Below, one piece after another: positions 9,754-19,250 of a DNA stretch of 37,028 nucleotides; position 1 is the stretch's first letter; each line of letters starts with the position of its first letter. The position numbers and the translations under genes are program-made. The DNA is taken from contig JAGLBQ010000249.1 of the NCBI GenBank assembly GCA_023146675.1, forward strand, positions 1 through 37,028. The letters are read 5' to 3'. The stretch comes from Cocleimonas sp. (GTDB lineage: Bacteria; Pseudomonadota; Gammaproteobacteria; Thiotrichales; Thiotrichaceae). A model generated the notes under the pieces. The model was not told where the DNA came from. It did not search any database and saw nothing but the letters and a program-made list of their open reading frames with translations.

Positions 9754-11130
9754 CTAGCGTTGCAACATAAAAGTAATATATTCCAAACGATTCAGTTTCT
9801 CTGAAAGAACATACATACCAATAATAGTAGTGATCAACATTGCCAGCGCAAAACCATAACCATAGAAGGCTGGACCAAGAAGAATGCTAATCCATGTAAA
9901 AATAGCATTGAGAAAAAATAATCCAAACGTTAGCCAAAATGCTTGTTTCAATAAATTAAAGTAAAACAAAACGTTCAATGTGGCTAAAAACAACACCTGA
10001 ATAGCGGTTGCTAATAAATCTATATAATACAGATGGATATAGAGAGGTGAAAGATCCAACCACTTAATAATATCCTTAGCGACAACAAAAAACAGTAGCA
10101 AGGTAACGCCTTGAATTTTAATTATTTCCAAATAAGCATTGCGGATGCTTTCCGTCATTGTTTCACGCTTTTTCTCTATTTGATCTAGCGTTGCCCCGCC
10201 ATTTACAGCTTTATAGTACGCTTGATACGTGCCAACAAAATCTGTCTCTATGCGCAAAAGAAAGCTCGCCATACCTGGAATAATGGATATATAGGCTAAA
10301 AATATCGGCAAATCATAAATAATTGAAGCACGTAACACACCATTAACACTGTCAGAAGTGGAAGGTGTAAACCAAAAAATCCATTTATCAACCCATACCC
10401 CTAAATTAAAAAATATCCCTGTAGGAATCAAAATTAAGTAAATATTTTTGCGTTTAAGGAAATCAAAACGAAATAACCGATCGGCATCAAACTCCTGAAA
10501 GATCATCATTAATAATGCTAACAGCATAATCGTGTGACCGATCATAAATGAGAGTAGTAAACCATGTGCCCCTACATGCCGCAACACAATCGATAGCAAC
10601 ACAATGCTGCTATAACTAATAAAAAATACAACCAGTATTGCTTTATAGCGGCGCATTCCTGCAATAAAAATTACCGTCAACCAAACATTACAGAGCAATA
10701 CAAAGCTCATTAACATCAATACATTATAGATAAAATCTAATTCTCTAAAAAGAGTCAGCCAGAATATTGCCGCTATTACACCGCTCACTAACGTCAATAA
10801 CCCTAGCGCTGCAAAAAAATTGGGAAGTATAATATGTGTGTTTTCAAGATAGATTTGATCTGCCATAAAGCGCGTAAACACAAGCTGTATTAGGCTACTC
10901 AAAACTAAAGAAAAGGACATTAACCAAGTGACTGAAACTAAAAATTCACTGAGCCAATAATTTGAAGTGCTTTGATTTGTTAGCCCAATGACACCCACTA
11001 AAATAATACCGAGAATCGATAAAACCCACGGACCAGAACTAATAGCACCCGCATAGGCATAGGTCTTTGCCAACCCAAACCAGCTATCATCCTTTAGTAG
11101 TTTTTTAAGTTCAAAGCCAATTCCAGCCAT
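9754..11130 (-). CDS. pelG: PelG-type exopolysaccharide transporter (MOP-superfamily-like membrane protein)
   Basis: MAGIGFELKKLLKDDSWFGLAKTYAYAGAISSGPWVLSILGI N-terminus; IPTGIFFNLGVWVDKWIFWFTP; SIIPGMASFLLRIETDFV; C-terminal KLNRLEYITFM. Confidence 0.88.
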   Translation of the reverse strand: MAGIGFELKKLLKDDSWFGLAKTYAYAGAISSGPWVLSILGIILVGVIGLTNQSTSNYWLSEFLVSVTWLMSFSLVLSSLIQLVFTRFMADQIYLENTHIILPNFFAALGLLTLVSGVIAAIFWLTLFRELDFIYNVLMLMSFVLLCNVWLTVIFIAGMRRYKAILVVFFISYSSIVLLSIVLRHVGAHGLLLSFMIGHTIMLLALLMMIFQEFDADRLFRFDFLKRKNIYLILIPTGIFFNLGVWVDKWIFWFTPSTSDSVNGVLRASIIYDLPIFLAYISIIPGMASFLLRIETDFVGTYQAYYKAVNGGATLDQIEKKRETMTESIRNAYLEIIKIQGVTLLLFFVVAKDIIKWLDLSPLYIHLYYIDLLATAIQVLFLATLNVLFYFNLLKQAFWLTFGLFFLNAIFTWISILLGPAFYGYGFALAMLITTIIGMYVLSEKLNRLEYITFMLQR

Positions 11131-11163
11131 TATAATATCCTATGCCCAACACCGCTCAACACC

Positions 11164-12816
11164 TTATATATACTCAAGTAACAAAAATGTTGCAGGTTGC
11201 TGAGTTTCGCTATTGCCATTATCTCCAAGCAGTAAAATATATTCCTTTCCGCCTATTATAAGTGACGAAATTCCTTCGATATTATCTATTTTATCAACTC
11301 CTTGTAACGTTAATAGTTTTACCAGATCATCGGGGTTTCCGTTCCAATACAAAAGTTGAGAATACTCTTTAAGCCTACTGCCTTTCTTTTTTGTCTCATT
11401 GGCAAGCAAATAACCTTTTAATCGAGGTATATAGCGCATTGCTCGAAGCCCTTCGCCGTGTAAGTCAAGTAAGATTGGCTTTTTAGCGATCTGTATTTTT
11501 TCTTTATCGTTAAAGATGCGAGTAGGATTTTTAATTTTTAGAATAATAGACTTCCCTCTTGCCTTTGGTTTTCGCAAACCAATCAACAGGTTATTATTCG
11601 CATCAAAACTAAGTGCTTCAATATCAATTTTTTCGATGCTTTTCTTTCCCATTTTAGTTATTTTATCTAGGACTCCAGATGAGTCGATCGCATCAACTAG
11701 ACTTGTTGCAATACTTGCATTAGTTAATCGATTACCCTTAATTTTAAAACGTATTAATTGTTCACGTGACTTCTTGCGCTTACCATTATTATTTCTTTTA
11801 TGAGAGGTAATCGCATATAAAAAACCATCCTTTCCCATCGTAATCGCTTCTAGATCATTCAACTTGCGTCGAAATGCAAGCTCTGAAAATATATCTAACG
11901 GCTTACTTTCTAATATTTTATTAACCGAAGGTGTAAGAATACGAAATGCCCTACTTGGCTCATCTTCAACAACAACCAACCGACCATCTGCTAACTGTTG
12001 CACACCTGAGGGTTCATAGAGTGAATTAAACTGCAAAATACCGCTACCTAGCTTCAGACTGACAGCTGGTATTGAAGTAATTTTTTGAGGCGCTTGCTCA
12101 TTACTATTGATCGATAATTGTTCTTTACTACTAAGAGGAGGAGGGGCGCTCAATAAAACACCCTCCGTAGAGGAAAAATACTGCAATAATAAAACAAGTA
12201 TAGATACAATTAAACCCCAGCGGAAAACAGAATAGGAAAGACGCAGCATAGAAAATTTCCGATCAGCCATTGTCCCCAAATGGTAGAGCTGTGCCGACAT
12301 CTCATTATAAATTTTGTCTTTATCACGTATAAATTCATCCATTTGCCTCAAATAGTCTGCTTTGGATAGTTTTGAAAAATTTTCAAATATCAATATATCG
12401 GAAGATTCTTTATTAAACTGATGAATTGATTCGACTATTTCCTGTCTTATTTTTTTAAAATTGAAATTACCTTTCGTAATATTGTTCAAATACTGCCCTA
12501 TACGCGTATGCACTGGCGATGGTGAAGGAGAGGCTGCACTCAGCGCAAAATAGATTGATACAACGGATGTAATTAAAAATAATGCCGCTGGAAATAACAT
12601 GGTAGGGGACTTAACATCAGTATAAACAAAACCACTTGCCACCACCAAAATAGAAACAATAGCGCCATTGATAGAAATCATAATATTAGCTTTAGTGGCA
12701 GCTAATGCCAGTAGATCTAACTGCGCTCTATAAGCATTGCGAAACATCGTCTCAATGGCTTTATTGGCAGATCCTGGAGATTTATCTTCATTATTTTGTT
12801 TTTCTTTTCTAGCCAT
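11164..12816 (-). CDS. Membrane protein: N-terminal Pycsar-effector-like (DUF5706/PycTM) domain fused to C-terminal DUF3616-like propeller domain
   Basis: N-term: RAQLDLLALAATKANIMISINGAIVSILV ... ADRKFSMLRLSYSVFRWGLIVSILVLLL (TM bundle with cytoplasmic helices). C-term: GVQQLADGRLVVVEDEPSRAF, NDLEAITMGKDGFLYAITSHKRNNNGKRKKSREQLIRFKIKG, IDIEALSFDANNNLLIGLRKP, NIEGISSLIIGGKEYILLLGDNG. Confidence 0.75.
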   Translation of the reverse strand: MARKEKQNNEDKSPGSANKAIETMFRNAYRAQLDLLALAATKANIMISINGAIVSILVVASGFVYTDVKSPTMLFPAALFLITSVVSIYFALSAASPSPSPVHTRIGQYLNNITKGNFNFKKIRQEIVESIHQFNKESSDILIFENFSKLSKADYLRQMDEFIRDKDKIYNEMSAQLYHLGTMADRKFSMLRLSYSVFRWGLIVSILVLLLQYFSSTEGVLLSAPPPLSSKEQLSINSNEQAPQKITSIPAVSLKLGSGILQFNSLYEPSGVQQLADGRLVVVEDEPSRAFRILTPSVNKILESKPLDIFSELAFRRKLNDLEAITMGKDGFLYAITSHKRNNNGKRKKSREQLIRFKIKGNRLTNASIATSLVDAIDSSGVLDKITKMGKKSIEKIDIEALSFDANNNLLIGLRKPKARGKSIILKIKNPTRIFNDKEKIQIAKKPILLDLHGEGLRAMRYIPRLKGYLLANETKKKGSRLKEYSQLLYWNGNPDDLVKLLTLQGVDKIDNIEGISSLIIGGKEYILLLGDNGNSETQQPATFLLLEYI

Positions 12817-12995
12817 TTTATAAGTTTCTATTTTTTAGTATTTTATTGGCAACATATTTCACATCCCTACTTTTACCATAGTAGCAACAAGCTTCCATTA
12901 TTTTATAGACAGCCTGCGTAGTATCACCTTATAAATGGTAAATATTTGATAATATTTAGAAATGCTTTCATTGCGCTGTTAATAACCTTAGAAAC

Positions 12996-13024
12996 AAAAA
13001 AAGGGGCAAGCGTTAGCAAGCCCC
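12996..13024 (-). terminator. Probable rho-independent terminator
   Basis: Minus-strand GGGGCTTGCTAACGCTTGCCCC followed by a T-run (plus-strand aaaaaaa at about 12996-13002). Confidence 0.75.
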
Positions 13025-13075
13025 GAAAGATGAAGTCGGTTGGTTTAAATTAACATATATTTTATATAATGATAA

Positions 13076-13268
13076 TCATTGACACATTGGCATGTGGCAA
13101 TCTTTTTGTGATTCATGTTTGAGCTGGGAGCAGGTATCTGAGAGCCATTGTTTACGCGTTATTTGATCTTTTTTCTTTGGATAAACAGCATGGGATGCTT
13201 TCGCCAAATACTCGGTAACATGATAAAAGTCCAGATTTTCTTCTGATTTGAATATCGATAATCTGTTT
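13076..13268 (-). pseudogene. Transposase remnant (possibly ISKra4-like)
   Basis: Minus-frame residues NLDFYHVTEYLAKASHAVYPKKKDQITRKQWLSDTCSQLKHES look like an internal transposase segment; no N-terminal part or catalytic remainder is present. Confidence 0.6.
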
Positions 13269-14045
13269 TTATTCCCCCACAGATGAGTCAGCAATATAAG
13301 CGGCAAGTACGAGTGTTTTATCATCATCTGTGCGTTGACAAATACGCTCTGATTGTAAAAAACCTGCTAATTGCTCGGAGGTGTAATCACTATCTAATGA
13401 AACATCGGAGGCTATTTTAAAGAGTGGAGTAAAAAAGGGTGCATAGGGCGTTTGATTTGTCATATCTAAAGCCAAATTCTGCAAGCCATCAGTAAAAACT
13501 GAAAATGCTTTAATTTCCCCTTGATAGACCGCTATTGTTAGCGCCTCAAGTGCATTATCTGCGGTAATCGGAATAGTTTCATTAATATACTCGCCCTGCT
13601 GTGGTGTATTCACTAAAATTAGCGAATTATCCATCAATTTAGCCACCATTGCGCCATCACCAATCTGCCCTGCAATAAAACCATTTGGATGCAAAATAGC
13701 AATCAATAAGGTGCTGGCATAATCCTTTAACGGCTCGTCTTCAATCGCAGCAATTTGCTCCAATAAAGTGCGCGATTCAGAAAAAATACTGCCTAAAATA
13801 TCTTCATGATTATTCTCTGCAATATCCTCTTGTAGCAAAGCGGGCTGTTTCATCGCAAATAAATGTAAAACTTCCTCAACAAGCGCTTTAGAAGCCTCTT
13901 CTGCTCGCACTGCTGAACCTAAACCATCCGCAACTGCAATAATTAAATGATCACCAATCACCTGCCAAGCGAAGGAATCCTGACAAGGTAGATCATGTTG
14001 TAGATGACTCGTCCCCTGCTCTGATGCTCCAATTACCCGCCACAT
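13269..14045 (-). CDS. PP2C-family serine/threonine phosphatase (YegK-like)
   Basis: GTSHLQHDLPCQDSFAWQVIGDHLIIAVADGLGSAVRAEEAS, GQIGDGAMVAKL, FSVFTDGLQNLAL, RTDDDKTLVLA. Confidence 0.88.
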   Translation of the reverse strand: MWRVIGASEQGTSHLQHDLPCQDSFAWQVIGDHLIIAVADGLGSAVRAEEASKALVEEVLHLFAMKQPALLQEDIAENNHEDILGSIFSESRTLLEQIAAIEDEPLKDYASTLLIAILHPNGFIAGQIGDGAMVAKLMDNSLILVNTPQQGEYINETIPITADNALEALTIAVYQGEIKAFSVFTDGLQNLALDMTNQTPYAPFFTPLFKIASDVSLDSDYTSEQLAGFLQSERICQRTDDDKTLVLAAYIADSSVGE

Positions 14046-14713
14046 TAAACTTCTCCCCAGCCTGTTGGTGCGGGTAGAGCCATCACTTCACCTGGAATAG
14101 AGTGCGAAACGCCACTAAGACTGGCAGATAACCAGACAAACATTTGTTTAAAGTTCAGTCCTTTTAAATGAATCGGCTGCCGTGATGCCCCTGATATTTT
14201 CCCTAGTGTATTCATATCGGCTTGTTGCACTCCAACCGTAAAAAAGGCTACTTTTTTAGATTCTTCTGCGTGCTGAATACGTTGTGCCGCATTTTTCCAA
14301 TCATCCGTTGGCTCACCATCGGTAATTAAAAAGATCCACGGACGATAGTAGGACACCCCATTTTGCCGATAAATTTGTTTACGATCCTGCAAATGATCCA
14401 GCGCAACATCAATCGCCTCACCCATTGGCGTTAATCCATTCACCGATAGAATGGGTGGGATAAATTGATCAACCGTAATAAAATCTTGCACTATATTGAC
14501 CGCACCACCAAAAGTAACAATGGCAATTTCAATCCGCTGCATTGCCAGTTCATCATTAGAGACAGAATCCTTAAATGCTTGCAAACCTGCATTAAGCTCT
14601 GCAATAGCGTTACCCTGCATCGACTTGGAGGTATCTAATAATAAGATACAAGGACAACGTGGCTCAGGGTTACTGGTATCAAATTGAACATCATCAAAAC
14701 TAATTTCTATCAC
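14045..14713 (-). CDS. VWA-domain protein (YegL/TerY-like)
   Basis: MIDAS-type CILLLDTSKSMQG, GLTPMGEAIDVAL, WIFLITDGEPTDDW; stop/start junction with the PP2C gene at 14045. Confidence 0.9.
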   Translation of the reverse strand: MIEISFDDVQFDTSNPEPRCPCILLLDTSKSMQGNAIAELNAGLQAFKDSVSNDELAMQRIEIAIVTFGGAVNIVQDFITVDQFIPPILSVNGLTPMGEAIDVALDHLQDRKQIYRQNGVSYYRPWIFLITDGEPTDDWKNAAQRIQHAEESKKVAFFTVGVQQADMNTLGKISGASRQPIHLKGLNFKQMFVWLSASLSGVSHSIPGEVMALPAPTGWGEV

Positions 14714-14986
14714 TTAAACTATCCTCAAAATTTAGCCTTAATCTATAGCATAAAAGTACAATGTTTAACAAGGTATTAGGCTTAGGAATCTTTTATTTAT
14801 AAATCTAAAATAATAAATCTTCCCTTATGAAAACCGACATAAAATAACCTCCTCCCAATAGATATAGTATTGACGTAAAAGCAATAGCACTACATTTAGT
14901 GACGACCAATTAATTCACCCAAATCACAAATATTCATCTGCCCAAGTGGTAGAATTTATCATTTTTTAAAACTTGATTTTAAATGT

Positions 14987-15901
14987 ATGAAAAACAATAT
15001 CGCATGGCTAGTTGATTCCAATATTTATGTTTATGAAGCATGGCAGTATTGCAAATCACAACAGGTGGATGACAAGGGGCGAGAGATAAAAGGGGTGATT
15101 GGTTTTCTGTATTTTGCTTATCAACTACTCTCCAAAGAACGACCTGCGGTGATAGCCTTTGCATTTGATGAAAAACTGAAAAATTCACATCGAAAAGCAC
15201 TTTGTCCTGATTATAAAATGCATCGAAAGCCCCTTTCTCCCGAGCTAGCATTACAGTTTAAATATTGTCGCGCCTTTTTAGATAGCCTCGGGTTATATCA
15301 ATCCTCCAGTCATTATTATGAAGCAGATGATCTAATTGGCACATGGGTTAATGATCTGCGCCAGCAGGATTACACTCTCAATATTATTACCGCTGATAAG
15401 GATTTATTGCAATTGATAAAAGAAGGGGATTATTGGTGGAGCTATCAAAAAAACTATAAACACTCCGTAAAAAGCTTTCATAAGCGCTTCCGTATCTATC
15501 CCCATCAAGTGGCTGATCAGCTTGCTCTAGCAGGTGATAAAAGTGACAATATTCCTGGGGTTCCTGGTATTGGTATGTCCACAGCGGCCAAACTGCTACG
15601 TAAGTTTGGCACGATAGAAGAACTATTTAAGCAGCAAGATACGATTCATAAAATGCAAATTCGCCATGCCAAACAGATACAAGATGCGATAGCAAAGCAT
15701 CATGAAAGGATTTGTTTAGCTCAGCAACTGAGTCTTATTAAGTGTAATATTAGCGAGGCAAATACCGCTGCTATTTTGCGCCAACGCAGCATTGATCAAC
15801 AGGAATTTAATAAGATTTGTCAGCAATTAGGATTGACAATAGAGCAACAAAAGCAATGGCTTGTATTGGTTGATAAACTTCATACACGTTCAAATAAATG
15901 A
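14987..15901 (+). CDS. 5'-3' exonuclease / FEN-family nuclease (PolA N-terminal-like, stand-alone)
   Basis: YEADDLIGTWVNDLRQQDYTLNIITADKDLLQLI and LALAGDKSDNIPGVPGIGMSTAAKLLRKFGTIEELF (H3TH region). Confidence 0.9.
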   Translation: MKNNIAWLVDSNIYVYEAWQYCKSQQVDDKGREIKGVIGFLYFAYQLLSKERPAVIAFAFDEKLKNSHRKALCPDYKMHRKPLSPELALQFKYCRAFLDSLGLYQSSSHYYEADDLIGTWVNDLRQQDYTLNIITADKDLLQLIKEGDYWWSYQKNYKHSVKSFHKRFRIYPHQVADQLALAGDKSDNIPGVPGIGMSTAAKLLRKFGTIEELFKQQDTIHKMQIRHAKQIQDAIAKHHERICLAQQLSLIKCNISEANTAAILRQRSIDQQEFNKICQQLGLTIEQQKQWLVLVDKLHTRSNK

Positions 15902-16086
15902 TTGCAAGCAACTAATACTATCGCCTATTTCTATGGCTTCAAGCCAACCAATAAAGACAAGTATTATTCTGATCTAAAAACTGAATAACGTCATTTACAA
16001 TTTGTGGACAGCACTTATCCGCCCTACAATATGCCATTTATCGCCGTTAATAATATCTCCAATTTTCAACCAAAGACCCCAACACT

Positions 16087-17160
16087 ATGAATCTAACCAA
16101 AATACCAGCCACCGTTGTCACAGGCTTCCTAGGCAGTGGCAAAACCACCCTGCTTTCTAATATTATTAAACAGGCGGGTAATAAGCGCATTGCTATTATT
16201 GTTAATGAGTTTGGCGAGACTGATATTGACTCAGATCTATTGCGTAGCTGTGCTATTGATGGATGTGAGGACAATGAAGTCACATTACTTGAAGATGGTA
16301 TTTATGAGCTTGCTAATGGTTGTATTTGTTGCACTGTTGAGGAAGAGTTTCTTCCCGTTATGAAAAAACTAGTGGAGCGACGTGATGAGATTGATCATGT
16401 ATTAATTGAGACTTCTGGGCTTGCCTTGCCAAAGCCTTTGGTGCAAGCTTTTAACTGGCCCGAGGTACAACATCATTTTACCGTTGATGCGGTGATTACA
16501 GTTGTGGATGGCCCTGCTCTTGCTGAGGGTCGCTTTGCGCATAGTCATGAACAGTTAGAATCACAACGGCAAGCAGATGAAAACCTTGATCATGATCCCA
16601 GCATTCAAGAATTGTATGAAGATCAATTAGGTGCCGCAGATCTTGTTATTATTAGTAAAACTGATCTAATTAACACAGAACAGTGCCAACGTATTGAGGC
16701 TGATATTAATACACATACGGATGATTCAGTTAAAGTACTCAGTATTGAAAAGGGCGAGATTAATCCAGACTTAATTCTGGGGCTTGAGGCTGCTAGTGAA
16801 GCACATATTGAAGCTCTTCATTCGCACCATGATCATCATCATGACCATGGCAAACATCATCACCATGCTCATGATGATTTTGATTCTGTTGTTATTTCAA
16901 TGGGACTGGTTGATAGTGAGAAACTATTGCAGCAGTTGGAGGCGGTTATAGACGCGCAAAATATATACCGTGCTAAAGGTTTTGTGGCACTAAAAGATAA
17001 GCCCATGCGTCAAGTGGTACAGGCAGTTGGCTCTAGAATAGAGCATTATTTTGATCGACTTTGGCAAGTGGATGAAATTGCTCGTACTGAGATTGTTATT
17101 ATTGGCAAGCAGCTTGATATTGAACAGATTAAAATAGCATTGAAAACAGCTGAAATATAA
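16087..17160 (+). CDS. CobW/YjiA (COG0523) family GTPase with His-rich segment
   Basis: Walker A GFLGSGKTT, CxCC motif NGCICCTVEEEF, TKTD-like SKTD, and HSHHDHHHDHGKHHHHAHDD. Confidence 0.93.
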   Translation: MNLTKIPATVVTGFLGSGKTTLLSNIIKQAGNKRIAIIVNEFGETDIDSDLLRSCAIDGCEDNEVTLLEDGIYELANGCICCTVEEEFLPVMKKLVERRDEIDHVLIETSGLALPKPLVQAFNWPEVQHHFTVDAVITVVDGPALAEGRFAHSHEQLESQRQADENLDHDPSIQELYEDQLGAADLVIISKTDLINTEQCQRIEADINTHTDDSVKVLSIEKGEINPDLILGLEAASEAHIEALHSHHDHHHDHGKHHHHAHDDFDSVVISMGLVDSEKLLQQLEAVIDAQNIYRAKGFVALKDKPMRQVVQAVGSRIEHYFDRLWQVDEIARTEIVIIGKQLDIEQIKIALKTAEI

Positions 17161-17180
17161 AATTATGGATAGGTTAATCT

Positions 17181-17237
17181 GCTGAGTAGTTTCTACTTTC
17201 AGCCGCTGAATTCCGCATTGACATAGATGCGGAATTC
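17181..17237. repeat. Two adjacent intergenic hairpins
   Basis: GCTGAGTAG TTT CTACTTTCAGC (17181-17203), then perfect 11-bp arms GAATTCCGCAT (17208-17218) / ATGCGGAATTC (17227-17237). Confidence 0.7.
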
Positions 17238-17336
17238 ACAAGATTAGCCAATATCACCATTGAAAAATATTTTAATCTACTATCTCCATCCAGTAACACC
17301 TATAATCCCCGCTTTATTCTTACCCCTATAAATATC

Positions 17337-19250
17337 ATGCACTACCCTCAAACTTACGATGTCATTGTCATTGGCGGCGGTCACGCTGGCACAGAAGCGG
17401 CTTTAGCGGCCGCCCGAATGGGACAAAAAACCTTATTACTGACACATAATATTGAAACCATTGGTCAAATGAGTTGCAACCCTTCCATTGGCGGGATTGG
17501 CAAAGGACATTTGGTTAAAGAAATTGATGCCTTAGGGGGGGCGATGGGCTTGGCGGCGGATAGAGGTGGCATTCATTTTCGTATTTTAAACTCACGTAAA
17601 GGCCCTGCGGTACGTGCTACCCGTGCTCAGGCTGATCGTGTTCTCTATAAAGCCGCAATTCTTGATATCGTGCAACAGCAAGAAAATCTTGATCTGTTTA
17701 TGCAGGGAGTTGATGATCTTATTATTGAAAATGATCGTGTCACGGGTATTTGTACTGAAATGGGACTTAATATTTCAGCCAAGTCTGTTGTCTTAACCGT
17801 CGGGACTTTTTTGCGCGGGAAAATCCATATTGGGTTGGAAAATTATCAAGGGGGGCGCACAGGTGATCAAGCTTCTATCACGCTGGCAGATCGCTTGCGT
17901 GACTTACCCTTTCGTTTTGATCGCTTAAAAACGGGGACACCAGCGAGACTTGATTCACGAAGTATTGATTACAGCCAATTACAAGAACAACCCGGTGATG
18001 ACCCCACGCCTGTATTTTCCTATCTTGGCTCACGTGATTTACACCCACAGCAAATCTCCTGCCATATCACCCATACGAATGCCAACACACATGAAATCAT
18101 TCATAATGGTTTAGACCGTTCTCCCTTGTATTCTGGCGTGATTGAAGGCATTGGTCCACGCTACTGCCCTTCGATTGAAGATAAAATTGTGCGCTTTGAA
18201 GACAAAGACAGTCATCAAATTTTTATTGAGCCAGAAGGCTTAAATACTTATGAAGTCTATCCCAATGGAATTTCAACTAGCCTTCCTTTTGATGTGCAGG
18301 TTGAACTAGTGCGTTCCATCAAAGGCTTTGAGAATGCACATATCACCCGACCTGGTTATGCTATTGAGTATGATTATTTTGATCCGCGTGATTTAAAACC
18401 GACGCTAGAAAGTAAATTTATTCAAAGCCTATTTTTTGCAGGACAAATTAATGGCACAACGGGTTATGAAGAAGCAGGAGCCCAAGGGTTGCTGGCAGGA
18501 TTAAATGCTGCCTTACAAGTACAAGAAAAACCTGCATGGACACCCAAACGCAGTGAAGCGTATATTGGCGTATTAGTTGATGACCTTATTACCAGCGGTA
18601 CGATAGAACCTTACCGCATGTTTACCAGCCGCGCAGAGCATCGCTTATTATTACGTGAAGATAATGCAGACTTACGCTTGACTGAAATCGGACGAAAACT
18701 TGGATTGGTTAACGACCATCGCTGGGACTTATTTAATACAAAGCGTGAACAAGTAGAACAAGAGCTGCAACGCTTTAAAACCACGATTGTGCGCCCTACT
18801 GATATTTCTGATACTGAAAGTAAAGCGGTATTTGGCAAGACATTAAGTAGGGAGTATCGTTTACATGAGTTATTACGTCGCCCTAATGTCACCTATAATG
18901 CGCTTATTAGCTTGGATTGCGTTGGAAAACCTGTTGCTGATAAAAGTGTTGCCGAACAGGTTGAAATACAATACAAATATGCAGGCTATATAGAGCGCCA
19001 GCAAAATGAAATTGATAAACAGCGCCGCAATGAAGAAACCATTTTGCCTGAAACGTTAGACTATAATGATGTGCGTGGACTATCAAATGAAGCACTGGAT
19101 AAGCTAAGTAATCAACGCCCTGTGAGTATTGGGCAAGCATCACGTATTCCAGGGATTACGCCTGCGACTATATCGTTGCTGCTAGTGCATCTTAAAAAAC
19201 ATGGCGTGAAAAATACAACACTAACGAATACCAAGGACATCATTCATTGA
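17337..19250 (+). CDS. mnmG: tRNA uridine-5-carboxymethylaminomethyl modification enzyme MnmG/GidA
   Basis: [62 protein letters not shown]. Confidence 0.98.
   Translation: MHYPQTYDVIVIGGGHAGTEAALAAARMGQKTLLLTHNIETIGQMSCNPSIGGIGKGHLVKEIDALGGAMGLAADRGGIHFRILNSRKGPAVRATRAQADRVLYKAAILDIVQQQENLDLFMQGVDDLIIENDRVTGICTEMGLNISAKSVVLTVGTFLRGKIHIGLENYQGGRTGDQASITLADRLRDLPFRFDRLKTGTPARLDSRSIDYSQLQEQPGDDPTPVFSYLGSRDLHPQQISCHITHTNANTHEIIHNGLDRSPLYSGVIEGIGPRYCPSIEDKIVRFEDKDSHQIFIEPEGLNTYEVYPNGISTSLPFDVQVELVRSIKGFENAHITRPGYAIEYDYFDPRDLKPTLESKFIQSLFFAGQINGTTGYEEAGAQGLLAGLNAALQVQEKPAWTPKRSEAYIGVLVDDLITSGTIEPYRMFTSRAEHRLLLREDNADLRLTEIGRKLGLVNDHRWDLFNTKREQVEQELQRFKTTIVRPTDISDTESKAVFGKTLSREYRLHELLRRPNVTYNALISLDCVGKPVADKSVAEQVEIQYKYAGYIERQQNEIDKQRRNEETILPETLDYNDVRGLSNEALDKLSNQRPVSIGQASRIPGITPATISLLLVHLKKHGVKNTTLTNTKDIIH

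Noticed and set aside
9754-11130. Complete Pel polysaccharide locus
   Set aside because: Only a PelG homologue is present; flanks carry no pelA-F genes.
11164-12816. Canonical Pycsar anti-phage system
   Set aside because: No pyrimidine cyclase gene lies nearby and the effector-like domain carries a large extra propeller domain; only the domain resemblance is retained.
17161-17336. oriC next to mnmG
   Set aside because: The 176-bp interval shows no recognisable cluster of DnaA boxes (TTATNCACA).
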